In this document: positions 41,801 through 55,021 of the stretch, one piece after another | Layout of the letters: every line of letters starts with the position of its first letter | Position numbering within the stretch: position 1 is the stretch's first letter | Assembly: GCA_036927565.1 (NCBI GenBank) | Contig: JAYESD010000007.1 | Location: forward strand, 4,113,644 to 4,177,643 | Direction of reading: 5' to 3' | Source: Tuctoria greenei | Lineage: Eukaryota; Streptophyta; Magnoliopsida; Poales; Poaceae | Length of the DNA stretch: 64,000 nucleotides | Program-made: the position numbers and the translations under genes | Notes under the pieces: model-generated | Database searches by the model: none | What the model saw: the letters and a program-made list of their open reading frames with translations, nothing else | Told to the model about the DNA's origin: nothing

Positions 41801-44166
41801 CCATATCTCAATAAATAATCATAAATCATAGGTGATATATATGTTCAATGTTTTCCCCATCTATTATGCATGGCTAAGCGTAAATCAATACCCCAAGTAC
41901 CACCCTTTCCATCCCGGGCGACAAGGAATTATATGGAACGATAAGTAGAATGGGATTCACATTAATTAAGCATGCAACTAACTATAATTCCTAAAATAGG
42001 CACAAGATGGTCAATGACACTTGCCTGTTTTTATATAGCTGCTCAGTTCTTCACACTTGAATTCTTGGTCTTCAAGATCTTTGGGTCACTTCTTGATCGT
42101 TACGCGAATACGTATAAACTACCGTCAAAAGAGAAATAGAAGCAATCAATGACAATACATCGTAAATATAAAACGTGATATAGAAACTACTACGCTAATA
42201 TTTTACGGTGGAACGGGGTTTAAGCACTAGAATGACTAAATCAGAGTTACACGTGATTTATCATGTTACATTTACGTTTCCAGTTAAAATGATGTACAAT
42301 AATTATTAAGGTGACTAGTAAATCTACTATTCATTTCATAGCTAAATATGATTTTATATGTATATTAGATAATTACTTGGATCATATGATTTTAAATAGT
42401 TTATTTATAAGGGTTCACATTATTTAATAAATCCTAGATGTTGAAATATATTTTATATTGGATTTTAGGATTTTCTAGAGTTGAATTACTACTTTGTATG
42501 CTAATATATAATTTATTATATTTAATGTGCACTACAGTCAATAATACTTATTATTGCAAGTGCTAACATGCTATTTTAACAACCTACATCCAGGTAAATA
42601 TAAATCTAATACTGTCTTAGAGGCTTATTTGTAAAGTCAGCAAGAAACAATGCCATTTTGGATAAAAACAGGGTACTGTATGGACTAAAATATCATTTTA
42701 TTAACTGTTGAGACCTAAACACAATTACAAAACATAATAGGGCATTTTTGTAAATATTCAGACCACTCCATATTTAGAATACTATTTCTATTAATTTTTT
42801 AGGAGCTGTCTGATAAAGTCTAGTTGATTTATAACTAGAACTATGATAATAAAGTCCAGGGTTACTTTCATAAAAGCAAGGCCCGGTTTGTATTTATTCC
42901 AATAGTTCCAGGGTCTTATGTGTAAAACAATGAAGGGTTATTACTTGATCAAATCAGAGGCGTCCGATTTATTTTGGGTGGCTCAGATTTATTTCAATGA
43001 AAGGGTACATTCTTTCAAATTTAAGCCATTGCACTGAGATCCGACAGACAAGGATGCAAGAAGCATTGTGTCTCTTCTTCCCAGGGACGGACGGCAGGGA
43101 CGCCATGGCAGCTCGACGAGCTCACCGACGCTGGTCGATCTACGGCTACCCTACCTAATACTCAAGTCTATCTACATTAATCTACTGAGGAAGCTCCCAC
43201 GCACTCACCTAGGTTGGTCTTGGGGTACAGAATGGTGCGGAGAGGTAGCAGCGACGACGTAGGGCGAGGGCGTCGGACGTCATCGAGACAGTATCTCGAT
43301 GGCGTTTTCTTCGTCGTCTTCACGCATCGGACCTTTGCGAAGGCAAGTCGAACACGTTAGAGTAGCCAGCACGACGAAAAACAGACGGTAGCAAGGGCGA
43401 CATTGAGGTGCAATGGAACTCACTGGAGATCAACGGGATTTGGATTTTCCGGCATGGAACCGTGACGAGGACTGATGGAACGACTTCCTAGCAATCTTGA
43501 GAAGTATATCGAGGTGTCAGCCCGAGCAATCCGCGGCCGGCGTCGGCGAATCGCGGAGCTAGGCGGCGGCATCCCGAGAAAGGCAACGGCGACGTCGGGA
43601 AGGCGTTTTAGGCGGCGAAACCCATCAGGAACGACTCCAACAGAGGCGGTGCAATGTATACATGCTCGCAGATGGGTCGGGGCTGCTCATGGCGGCCTCT
43701 CCTCGCGGGGCGCCGTGGTTTGCCGTGGTGCTAGGGTTTTCGGGGTAGGGAGGAAGGGGAAAAATGGAGGCACTGGGGGGGATTTTATAGGGGAGCAGGG
43801 TTGGGGAAACTGGGGAATGAAATCCCCATAGAAGGAAGGCGAGCAGGTCCATTAAAATGACAGTTTCCTTGCGGGGATTTTGCTCCCGACGGGAATTACG
43901 CTGGGCGCGCATGGCTCTTGGAAGGGGATGGATCTGACACGCGGGCCCCAACGCGCAGAGAGAAGGAGAGAGGGAAGGAAGGGCGCAGTTGGTTGGGGCT
44001 GGGAGCGCCCGTACGAGCAGTGGCGGCGGCTTCAGGGGCAAGCGCGCTAGGGCTGGCGGGGAGGCAGCATGGTAGGCTTGAGGTGAGTTGGGCCGCGAGG
44101 GGAATTGGGCCAGAGAAGTTTTTTTTCTTTTCTTCTCTTTTGTCAAAAGATTTTGAGGGTGTTACA
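41801..44166 (-). mobile_element. Probable 3' LTR of a non-autonomous LTR element
   Basis: On the minus strand the segment starts TGTAACACCC at 44,166, next to a purine-rich TTTAAGGGGGTAGAAT (44,167-44,182). The part 41,900-43,000 is AT-rich and 43,050-44,150 GC-rich; neither shows a conserved protein. The expected GGTGTGACA end was not found, so the left boundary is uncertain. Confidence 0.4.
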
Positions 44167-44253
44167 ATTCTACCCCCTTAAACGGAATCTCGCCCCGAGA
44201 TTCTAAGATGTTGGATGAATATTTGTACTAGGTTTTAACCAATCGATAAACTA

Positions 44254-44300
<47 letters not shown>

Positions 44301-44656
44301 TTTCTTTAGAACTCTCTAATGTCATTCCAATACTTTTAGAAGTTTTAAGATTTCACACAACAGGATGCGTAAAAACACAATAAATTTTGTCCTAATATTG
44401 ATTTTTATGAAACCTATCATTAGCACATAACTTTACATCTTATCTTATTGTTATTATTATTCTTATTTTTATTATATTGATTTTCTTATCAACACTATTA
44501 TGATTTTGAACACAGAGATATAAAGGTTGCTAGTGTTTTCTTTATCGTACCTTGATTTTATTTTCAAACGTATTCTCTATCAATTAGAATCTGCATTTGT
44601 CACACTTAAACGCTTTGGATGCAATATGTTAAATTGGTTTAATTGAAAGGTATTAA

Positions 44657-44707
<51 letters not shown>

Positions 44708-45317
44708 GTTCTTCTACATTATTTATTATTATTATTTCGAACTTGGCCTAAATTTCCATTGTGATTCTAAATTTTAAAATCTTTCATTTCAAATGCATGG
44801 TCATGATTAATAGATTTATTATTATTATTATTGTTATTATTATTATTTATTTTCTCTTCTTTTAAATATGGTGGTTACAATCCCACACACCTTACAAGAA
44901 ATCTCGCTCTCGAGATTCAAGTAGGTCAACGAAGAAAAGAGGATATGACTTATCAGCGGTCGGCTACCCCCCTTAAACAAGATAAACCTATCATTTTATG
45001 GGTTCGTGTACTCTTTATTATTGTTACAATTAATATTATAATTACTTGCTGTTTTAGCAATACATCAAACAACGTGTTTCTAAATCGTTATCAACAAGGC
45101 GAGAGTTTCACCCGCTAAACAAAAGGGACCTATGCGAGTGATATATGATAATCTTCAAAGTCTTCTTTTCTTGTGCGTTGTCTTCATATGTCCATCTGAA
45201 GCTTCCGTTGGTCGAGTCGAATCTTCTTCTTCATAAACAAGGTTAAAGGAAATTCTAAGAGGTCCGTTCTAACTAAGGTCACGCGCCTAGAGTCGATATA
45301 TAGCTCTGATACCACTT
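44167..45317 (-). mobile_element. Non-coding internal region of the same LTR element
   Basis: A primer-binding site TGGTATCAGAGC (minus strand, 45,303-45,314) follows an LTR end GGTGTGACA at 45,318. The ~1.15 kb down to the polypurine tract has no frame with a domain. It contains (ATT)n near 44,253-44,299 and (AT)n at 44,660-44,705. The size suggests a deletion derivative or a small non-autonomous element. Confidence 0.45.
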
Positions 45318-45363
45318 TGTCACACCTGGTTTTATTAAACATAAAACCAGCTGCAAAATACAT
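45318..45363 (-). mobile_element. 46-bp stump of an LTR cut by Gypsy-2
   Basis: TGTCACACCTGG and the bases that follow are the terminal end of an LTR. The remainder is missing because Gypsy-2 starts at 45,364 and the sequence beyond Gypsy-2 belongs to a different element. Confidence 0.55.
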
Positions 45364-46195
45364 TGTCGACTGTTGGAGTCGGCAGATCTCCTGACACTAT
45401 GAAAGTGTTGGAGGAGTTTGTAGTTCGGTGTGGGCGCGCGGAGACTCAAGAAGGTGAATCACGATTGGACTCGAGTGACACGGTGGTTTACGTGGTTCGG
45501 GCCGCCTGAGCGTAATACCCTACTCCACGGGTGTGTGTGTGTGTTGTATTAACTTGTGAGCTTGAGTGTGTTCCAGAGTCCTCCCTCTGTGTATCGTCGG
45601 TTTGTCCTTTTATAGTACAAGGACAAACCGTTACAAGTCAGCCTGACCCGACATGTGGCCCTGGCGGTTACTAGTATTGATACACGAGATTAATTGTTGT
45701 TAATAACCCTGTAACGGCTCCGACAGTGCCGTTACAGGTGTTAAGATTGTCCAATTAAGTTTCATTAACGTGGAATTAATGATAGTTAATCGGGTCTTGA
45801 AGTCCGCGGCTGTCCTTTGGAGATCCGGAGCCATTACAATGTCTCCTGGGGGTTTGAAGCGGCCAGCTCCGACGTATGGACACGTGGCAGCTCCGGAGCT
45901 TGCTTGTGGGAAGCGGGAAGCTCCGGGGTGGCCTGGCACGTGTCAGGTCCGGAGCTTCTCTCGGTCAGGGGTTAAATCCGGAGGTGCCGTTTCAGTACCT
46001 AGCCCGGAGCTTCACCCTTGCAGGTAATAGCTCCGGTCTGACAGTACACGTGGCAACCTAGGGGTTAACCATGTTGGAGAAGCAGGTCCGGTTATGTCTG
46101 ACAGGTGGGCCCCCGAGGGTCTTCAATTTGAGTAGATGTCCTTCCCTTGAGATCTTTGTAACCTCAGGGGGTGTATGGTTTTTAGGGTACCGACA
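45364..46195 (-). repeat. Gypsy-2 3' LTR
   Basis: An 832-bp LTR with TGTCG/CGACA ends and the conserved GGTTTGTCCTT/AAGGACAAACC hairpin around TATA. Confidence 0.9.
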
Positions 46196-46715
46196 GTGGC
46201 CCCCTGGACCTACCTCCGGGGAAGGCCAACGGGGTGAAGTCATTCCGCCGGAGGTGGGTCCACACTTGCGACTCTTGAACTGGGTCTTCGGGGGTGCCTT
46301 TGGCGGGGCTTTACGGTTAAGTCCCGACGCGTGGCGCACCTCAGGCGGCAGATAAGATCTTTGACGTGCGGATCTCTCGCAATTGAAGGTCGCCGGTTCC
46401 CGATACGAAAACCGTATCGGTTCCGCGCGCCTTGTCAGTCCGCCGCCTTTGGGTTTCCCGCCTCGTGATGACAACTGTTCGCCTGGGTAAGAACCTCGAC
46501 TTGATCGTCAGGGTGGTCCCGGGCCCTCTTGTCATCGGTAGGGTTGAATTCTTGAGTAGTATCCTTGACTCTCCTGCAGTTTCCATCCAAGCGTTGCGAG
46601 GGCTTACTTAAGAAGGAAAGCGCACCGTCGGGAGTTCTTTACGCTTCCCATCTGTTCTTGCGCTCAAACTCCCGACTTGTACTTTGCTCCTCTTCTCTTG
46701 CCTAACTGTGCTGCG

Positions 46716-49700
46716 ATGGAGTTGGGTCTGCGTGAGAGTCGTTTGAAGACGGAAAGCGATCTGAAGAAGGTCCGAGCCCTCATGGGGTGGTCGTCGGACT
46801 TCTTCAACCGTTCGGTCCGCGCCGACGGAGAGCTTCCCTTTAAAAAGGAGCACTCCGGTGAGATGGTGTATTTTTCCTCGTACGCCATGGTGGGGCTGAT
46901 CCCACCGTTTTCTTCTTTCTTCTTGATGCTGCTGGACTTCTATGGTCTGCAGCTATACCACCTTGGCCCTCACTCCATTCTTCTTGTGTCCATCTTTGTC
47001 CACTTCTGCGAGATGTGGGTGGGCATCCCTCCCTGCATCGAGCTCTTCCGAACCTTCTTCACCGTCCAAACCACCGGCCGAAGCGACGAGTACCTTGGCT
47101 TCTACTACTTTGTGAAGCGCAAGAAGTGCCCGTTCAAGTACCTCCGGTCATTCCCTTCCGGGAAGTGGGATGACTGGAAGAAAGATTGGGTAGTCGTCCG
47201 GGTGGAGGAGCATGAGCGGTTGGAGTTGCCAGACGGTCTGCCCGGCATTGACACGTCGGTGTGGAGCGAAGTTCCGGTGCTGGCGGCAGCTTTCGACCCC
47301 GTCCTGACCAGGATCCGCCAATGTGTGGAGGGAGGATTGACTCCCCAGGCAGTGTTCTGCAACTTCCTGTCCAAAAGGTGGGCACCGCTGAAGAGGAGGG
47401 AGAAGCTCGCCTGGGCCCTCAACAGCGTGATGGACGAGGACCGGGTTGAGACCGGGTTGAAGTCCAGCATGGTGGGGAAGACCTTGGAGTTTCACCTCAA
47501 GAAATTCCAGCACGGCATCGATGTTGACGGAGATTATTTAACTCCGCCGCCGGCTTTCCTTCCCCTGAATGTGGAAGTTGAGTTCAGCAGGGAGCTCCGG
47601 CGGAAGATGCCCGCGCTTGACGACCTTGGCGTCGTCGAGAGAAGGTCAACTGCCAGGCTGGCGATCCCGGGGTTGTCCGAAGGCGGCTCCGCCCCTGTCT
47701 CTCAGCCAAGAGCTGAGGTCATCGGCAAGGTCAAGGAGCTGGCGGAGGAACCGGAGAGCCGGAAGAGAAAGTTGCGACATGCTGACGGAAGGTCCGTCGG
47801 GCTTGCTACCTCCCCCCCAGTTCCCCGTCCTCAGGAAGGAAGATCCTCCGCCGCCGTGGCGGCTGTCCCCGTGGTGGGGTCTTTCCGGAGCGCTACTGTT
47901 CCGGCGGTGGGATCCTCCCGGAGTGCGACTGTTCCCGTGGTGGATCCTTCCGGAGGTGCCAGCTCCGGGCACGCGACCCCGGCACCAGAAGCGGTGAGGG
48001 CCTCCAGGTCCAGGAGTTCCTCTCGATCAAGGAGAGCTCCGACCCGGGAAACGCCCGCGGCTACGGCAAGTCCTGGGAGTCCTCCCGGAGCTCTTACGCC
48101 GACCGTGGCCAGCCCGGAACGTCCGGGAAAGAGGTTCCGCGCAAGCTGGTGCGTGAGCCTCCCAAGGTAATTTTTCTTGCTTACCTCGATTAACTTTTAA
48201 TTGTAGCATCTGTTTGCTCAATTTCTTCGTTCTTTATCTGCAGCGTTTCTAAGAAGGGGAGTGAAGCTCCGCCCTCAGCCACAGTGTCTGAGGCTGCGAG
48301 GGCTTCTGCTCCAGCCCCGATGCCGCCCCAAGCGGAGGCTGCGACAGCTCCGGCGCCGGCTGTCGTGGTCATGGACCTCGACTCGTCTCCAGTAGTTCCC
48401 GTGGTAGCGCCGGACCACGGGATTGAAGATGCGCCAGCGGCACCCGTTCCGGAGGTTGAAGCTCCGGGTCCTGGTGCTGCAGAAGTAGAAGCTCCGGCTG
48501 TTGAGTCGGAGGAAGTAGCGGTCCCGGCTTCGGAGCCGGAAAGTGCTGAAGCCCCGGCGGTTGAGCCGGAGGTAGCTGAAGCCCCGGCATGCGAGCCGGA
48601 AGTTGAAGTAGTTCCGGTAGTTGAGCCGGTTACTTCCGAAACTCCGGTCGCAGAGCCGGTAATTATTGGAGCGCCGGCTGCAGAGCCGGTGATTGTTGGA
48701 GCGCCGGCTGCAGAGCCGGTGATTGTTGGAGCGCCGGACGCAAAGCCGGTGGCTGAAGAGGCGAGGGAGCTTGAGCCTCCCTCAGAAGAAGTGTCTCGGC
48801 CGGAGCCAGTGGAGGCGACGACGTCGATGGTACCCGTGGCGGAGCCAGAGTGCCTGAACGAAGTCGCCGGCCCCCAGCCTGAGGGGGCAAATGAAGACTT
48901 GGTGGCGGGACCTTCTTCGGTGGCGACTGAGGCCATCCCGGAGGAGTGCCCTAGTGCTTTGGAAGCTCGGGGTTCCACTCTCGTAGAGTGGGACCCAATT
49001 TTTGTAAGTGAAGACCCGCTGGAACCAGCGGAAGAGACCCCGGCAGGTCCGGAGCCCATCTCTCTGTCGATGTCCATCGACAACGCCTGCTCCAGTCTAC
49101 GTCAGGTTCAACTGGCCTTCTTCCACGACAGCAAAGCTCTTGAAGAGGAGCGCCAAACCCTTAGGAGGTGGCGTAATCGGCTCCACTTTGAGACTAAGCT
49201 GGCGCAGTCGAGGATTGCGGATGACAAGGAATGGATCAGGCGGGAGAAGGTCCGCCTGGAGCTCTGGGGTGAGCTGCTGGACGAGAGGGAGAGCATGACT
49301 CACGCCCTCGACGCTCAATCCCGGGAGTTCCATGACCAAGCTAAGGCTGCTAACGACGCGACCAACGCTCAGTTCGATCAACTCGAGGCCATCAGCACCG
49401 CACTCATCAAGCGCCGAGAGGCACTTGAAGGAAGGGAAAGGCGGCTCGAGGATGAGGAGCAAAAACTCCTGGAGCTACGGGATGACGTCTTGCGACGGGA
49501 GGAAGAGCTCGCCGAGAAAACAGCTCTGGCGGACAAGGGCCTCGAGGAGCGCACTAAAAAATTGGAAGAGCGCTGCCTCGAGGAGGAGGAGAAGACCTGG
49601 GTGCGGGGGCAGGAACTCTACGAGTACGAGTGTGCCCTTGTCGCCCGGGAGAAGAAAATAGAGGCTAGGGAGAAGGACCTGGTCGACCGCCGGAACAAGA

Positions 49701-50215
49701 TCCACCTCCGGGAGGAGGAGCTCGGTAGACTCGAGAAGCGGGTTGCTGCGAAGATTCAGCAAAACGCCAAAGAAGTTGAGCGCCTCTCCCGCGAGAATTC
49801 GGAGCTGACGGCGGCCCGGAGATCCCTGGAAGAGATGAAGGGCCTGAGGAAGACGGACTCCCTGCAAATTTGGGAGTTCCTGAGCAAGGCCGACGATGCG
49901 CTGGCGCTGATGGGTTTCAGCCCCGTGCTCCCGGATGATCCGGAGCCGGAGCCGGACCTTGCGTTGCAAGCGTTGAGCGCCGCAGGCAGCAAGCTCTCCA
50001 AGGTGGGCGACGTCATCGCGGACCAGCTGGAGGTTGAGGGGCAATCCCTGGCTAGGAACGTCACAGAGTATGTGTTGACGTGTTACACTAGCCGGAACCC
50101 TCGATTCCCTCTGGACCCGGTGCTTGAAGGCCCCGTCGAAGGAGAAGGCGAAGCTACCCGAGCCAGCGTGTCGGAGGTCGCCCAGAAGGTCGCCGAGTTC
50201 TTCCATAGGGTCTAG
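46716..50215 (+). CDS. Gypsy-2 antisense gene (gypsy-type transposon domain + coiled coil), open
   Basis: Exons are 46716..48166 and 48244..50215 around a 77-nt GT-AG intron at the same place as in Gypsy-1, giving about 1,140 residues. The N-terminal ~200 residues carry the Transposase_28-like domain (YFSSYAMVGLIPPF, GKWDDWKKDW). The middle has Pro/Glu/Ala repeats, including three tandem 30-bp units at 48,650-48,739 where Gypsy-1 has one. The rest is a long charged coiled coil (QTLRRWRNRLHFE, AREKDLVDRRNKIHLREEE) and a short C-terminal tail absent from Gypsy-1. No nonsense codon was seen. The product is unknown; the coiled coil suggests self-association. It is opposite in direction to gag-pol and lies between pol and the 3' LTR. 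Confidence 0.78.
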
Positions 50216-51479
50216 GACTGTCTCTCTTAGCCTTTACTTGTATCTTCTCTTCTTCCTCAATTTTGTAATCCTTGTCTCCAGATGTAATCTCCGGTCCTCA
50301 AATGAAATAAATCCCCACTTTTTTGCGAATTTCATTTTTTTGTCTTCAACATCTTTATCTTCACTTGGCCCCCTGGTAGATGTGCACAATTTGATTGTGG
50401 ACATGTACCAAAAGGATGTTGAGTTTTGTTGAAGGCAAATTTGCTTCGAACTCGTATAAATTATGTCCGAAGTTTTCGATAGTGAAAGTCCCTTGAAGTC
50501 GTCGGAGCTTAGAAGCTCCGGCACTGTCCATCGCCGGAGCTTAGTAGCTCCGGCAATAGCCTCTACCAACACGTTGAGCGTCGATAGTTAATACTCCAAG
50601 GTGTCGGAGCTTAGCAGCTCCGGCAATGACCCTTGCCACGCTTGGTTTGTTGGCAACAGACTCTAGTGATAGGGTCTTCTCACCATCTTTAAGTCAACAC
50701 CGACGGTTGACGCCCTGGTGGGAGTCGGAGCTTGGTTAGCTCCGGTTTTTCTCCATCAACATAGGGTTCATTTTTCCTGCACACTTAAGCCAAGATAAAT
50801 AGTAAAATTCGTTCCTTGTCTATAACTTCGTCGCGGCTTATGGTTCTCAAGAAAATTTTAAGTTGAACACGATTTTTAGTACGACTGAATGAATTGTCTT
50901 TTCTTTTGGATCTAACTGTCCATGGACCCACCTTACTTTGACCTGCCGGGATGTAGGTAGAGTGGCGTACTTAGGGTGCTTGACCAGGCTAAGTCGATAG
51001 CGCACTCCGGCCCTAGAATGGCTTGGCGGCTTTCAGGCGAGTTGGCCACAGATGACATTTAAATCCAAAAAAAAATCCGACAATTCAACTCAAATCGTAC
51101 GTAAACCGGTCAAACTAGAACTTCTTAAGAATTGCACGTTTCTGTTATAGACAAGAAAGAGAAAAATAAAAATGTCGAGCCTATGCAAAAATGAATGCAC
51201 GTGGAGTCTATTTCACATGAAGATGTCTTTCATTATAGGTCCGGGGTACAGGGGAAACAAGTACACTCTTAGGGTACGGAACCAGGCTAAGTGTGTTTGG
51301 TTTCTCGTTTGACCCAGGGTAGTTAGCCACACTTCTAGTCCGGAGACTGTATTAAGTGTTGCATGAGTTCTTCAAACCTTTCGTGAAAGGTCCGGCTGCT
51401 CTCCCGGAGGAACTACCCGACTCTGTACAATGACTCTATAACATACATTTCAAGTTACTTAAGACTCACCTCCGTGGAA
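50216..51479. other. Convergent spacer of Gypsy-2 with GGAGCT hairpins
   Basis: This is the counterpart of 27,338-28,701. Four GGAGCT...AGCTCC stem-loops occur (near 50,503-50,520, 50,535-50,552, 50,605-50,622 and 50,727-50,744). The fourth has a longer loop (TGGTT) and is absent from Gypsy-1. No gene is seen. Confidence 0.55.
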
Positions 51480-54400
51480 TTAAGTGTAGAACTTACGGAG
51501 GTGCTCGATGTTCCAAGGATTTGGGAGAGGTGTCCCATCCTCGGTAGCCAAGCGAACGCTTCCGGGACGGGATACTTTGATCACTCGAAAGGGCCCTTCC
51601 CAGCCGGGGGAGAGTTTGTTTTGCCCTTCTCTGGATAGTATTCTCCGTAGCACCAGATCGCCTTCCTCGAGCTGTCGGTTGTGTACATGCCGCTGGTGAT
51701 AGTGCCGTAGAGCTTGGCGGTATCGGGCGTTCCGAACAGCTGCTTGGCACCTTCCCTCCTCAAGGAGGTCTAGGTCTTCGCGCCGGAGCTGGTCCTGCGC
51801 GGCTTCGTCGAAGGTCCGGACCCGGAGGGAACCCAAGGTGATTTCCGGAGGAAGGATCGCTTCTGCTCCGTACACCAGGAAGAAGGGTGTTTCTCCGGTT
51901 GCCCGACTTGGAGAAGTCCTGTTGGCCCATAGAGTGGGCGGAAGCTCTTCGATCCAATTGGCTCCGTGCTTTTTCAAACGCTCATAAGTGCGTGTTTTGA
52001 GTCCTTTAAGGATCTCTGCGTTTGCTCTCTCGACTTGTCCATTGCTGGCAGGATGAGCTACGGAAGCGTAGCAAACTTGTATGTTGAGGTCTTCACAATA
52101 TCCTTGAAATGCGGAGCTTGTGAATTGAGTCCCATTATCAGTGATGATCTTATTTGGGACTCCGAATCTGCTCACGATAGATTGTAGAAAATTGATTGCA
52201 GATTGTTTGTTGATCGTCACAATAGGAGTAGCTTCCGGCCACTTGGTGAACTTGTCGATGGCGACGTACAGGAACTTGTAACCTCCGACGGCTCTTGGGA
52301 AGGGTCCCAAGATGTCCATCCCCCACACAGCGAAAGGCCATGTAGGAGGTATCATTTGTAAGGACTGAGCAGGTGTATGAATTTGCTTTGCATGAAATTG
52401 GCATGCTTTGCATTTCTTCACTAGCTCAGTGGCATCCTGGAGCGCTGTAGGCCAGTAGAAGCCGTGCCGAAAGGCTTTTCCGACCAGCGTGCGGGAAGAT
52501 GCGTGGTTCCCACAATCGCCTCCATGGATTTCTGCGAGGAGCTCGCAGCCTTCTTCCCTTGTGATGCACCGCATTAGGATGCCGTTGGCACCGCGCCGGT
52601 AGAGATCCCCTTCTACCAGCGTGTATCTTTTAGCCAATCTGACTACCCGGTCAGCGGATACATCATCGTCAGGAAGGATGTTGTCTTTCAAGTAGTTCCG
52701 GATCTCCGAGATCCATGCATCGGAACTGACTTGAGCATTTGAGTCTTGCGTGCTGGGTTGCTCGGAGCTCCCGGCAGCACCTACGACCCTTGATGGCTGC
52801 CATGGTAACAGGGCCATCGGGACCATCAGCTTCGGTATGCTGATCTCGCCCCCTTCGTTCAGTTCGGCAGGCTGAACTGTGGGTTTTGACAACCTCCGGA
52901 CAAAGGTTCCGTCAGGAGCCGGAGCTCCGGTTGACGCCTTGGTCGAGAGTTCGTCAGCTTCAGCATTGTGAGCACGCTGAACATGGTGAAGGTCGAGGAC
53001 TTCGAAGTCCTTCTGAAGCCTCTGGACTTCAAGGAGGTAAGCAGCCAGCTGGAGATTATTGCAGGAGCATTCACCCTTCACCTGCTTGATGACGAGTTGT
53101 GAATCTCCTTTGACTAGCAATTGCTTGACACCATATGAAAGTGCCACCTTTAATCCATAGATGAGTGCTTCGTACTCCGCCATGTTGTTGGTTGCCTTGA
53201 AGTCAAGGTGTACCATGTATTTCACCTTCTCCCCGGTTGGTGCGAGGAGAAGGATTCCAGCTCCGGCTCCGTGCTTCTGCATGGAGCCGTCGAAGTAAAG
53301 GGTCCAATGAGGCTTAGTGAAGGTTGGAACTTGAGGTTCCGTCTTCTGCTCGCTGGGGCCCCCAGGGTTTAATGGAGAGGGAGTCCATTCTGCCACGAAA
53401 TCTGCCAACACTTGACTCTTGATTGCTTGTCTCGGAGTGAATTCAAGATCGAATTCAGCCAATTCCGCTGCCCACTTTGCAATATTCCCAGTTGAATTGG
53501 GATTATGCAGGATCGCTCGAAGTGGATATGAAGTCACCACTGAGACTTTGTGAGCTTGGAAATAGTGTCGAAGCTTCCTTGAGGCAATAAGAACTGCATA
53601 GAGCAGTTTATGCACCTCTAGGTACCGAGTCTTGGCATCATGTAACACTTCACTGATGAAGTATACCGGGCGTTGAATGGTCCGGACCCTCCCAGAGGGG
53701 TCCGGAGCTTCCTCTTCATTGATCCGGACCCTCTCGGAGGGGTCCAGACTCTCTTCGGGGACCTCCGGGTTTTGGGTGGAGGAACCCGGAGCTTCTTCAG
53801 GAATGACCTGGATTCTCTCGGAGGGATCCGGGTCCTCTGAAGTGGCTTCTTGTGGGTTCAAGTCTGGGAGCTGGGACCCAGACCCGCTTTCAGGAACCTC
53901 CGGACCCTCCCGAAGGGGTCTGGATTCCTGAGTATTAGGTAGTTCCGGTCTCTCCGCAACCAGAACCATACTGATGACTTCGTCAGTAGCTGAAATGTAA
54001 AGCAATAAAGGCTCACCAGGGTTCGGAGCTACCAAGACTGGTAGGGTGGTGAGGAACTGTTTCAGTTCCTGGAATGCCTTCTCTGCTTCTTCAGACCATT
54101 GGAATGGTCCGGACTTCCTCAGTAACTTGAAGAAGGGAAGTGCCCTTTCCGCCAGTCTAGAAATGAACCGGCTGAGGGCTGCTAGACATCCGGTTAACTT
54201 TTGGACGTCTTTGATGCGGGTTGGTGGCCGCATGTCTTCAATGGCTTTTATCTTCATCGGATTGGCCTCTATGCCCCGGTGACTTACCAGGAAACCAAGA
54301 AGCTTTCCGGAACTAACCCCGAATACGCACTTGTCTGGGTTTAGCTTCGTGCGGGTGGCCGCAGCTTGTCGAAGACAGCCTGCAAGGTGTCCAAGAGGGA

Positions 54401-55021
54401 CTCCTTGTTCTTGACTTTGACCACGATGTCATCGACGTACACTTCCACTATGTCTCTGATGAGTTCTTCGAAAGTTTTGTACATAGCTCGTACAAAAGTT
54501 GAAGCTGCATTCTTGAGACCAAAAGGCATGGCTGTGTAACAATACAATCCATCCACTGTGATGAATGAAGTATGTTCTTCATCTTCCCTAGTCATCCTGA
54601 TTTGATGATATCCAGAATATGCGTCTAGAAAACACAGTAACTCACACCCGGAGGTGGAATCCACTATCTGATCTATTCTAGGTAGTGGGAATGGATCTTT
54701 TGGACATGCCTTATTCAGTGTGGTGTAGTCGATACACATCCGAAGTTTCCCGCCGGCCTTAGGCACAACAACTGGTTTTGCCAGCCATTTTGGATGGTAA
54801 ACTTCTCGGATGAATCCGGCTTCGAGCAACTTCTTCACTTCTTGTCGGATGAAGTTCTGTCGCTCCACAGATTGCTTCCGAGGTTTCTGATGCACAGGCC
54901 GAGCGTCGGGGTAAATCTTCAGATTGTGCTCAATCACTTCCCTGGGGATCCCAGACATTTGTGACGGTTGCCAAGCAAACACATCAATGTTAGCCCGGAG
55001 GAAAGTGATGAGCGCGAGTTC
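51480..55021 (-). pseudogene. Gypsy-2 Pol (RT-RNH-aRNH-INT), frameshifted
   Basis: It follows the conserved TAG at 55022-55024 in the same frame. RT has the canonical AMPFGLKNAASTF and VYVDDIVV. A single C is missing at 54,360/54,361 relative to Gypsy-1 (GGTGGCCGCAG against GGTGGCCCGCAG), which ends that frame at 54341. The remaining 925 codons (from 54257) hold the RNase H with its repetitive insertion, the second RNase H and the full integrase (MDILGPFP, ITDNGTQF, SNGQVERAN), uninterrupted to TAA 51480. So this copy has one frameshift and no nonsense codon in this part. Confidence 0.88.

Noticed and set aside
41801..43000. Possible RNA gene or MITE in the AT-rich tract
   Set aside because: No terminal inverted repeats, tRNA-like boxes or stable hairpin were apparent by eye.
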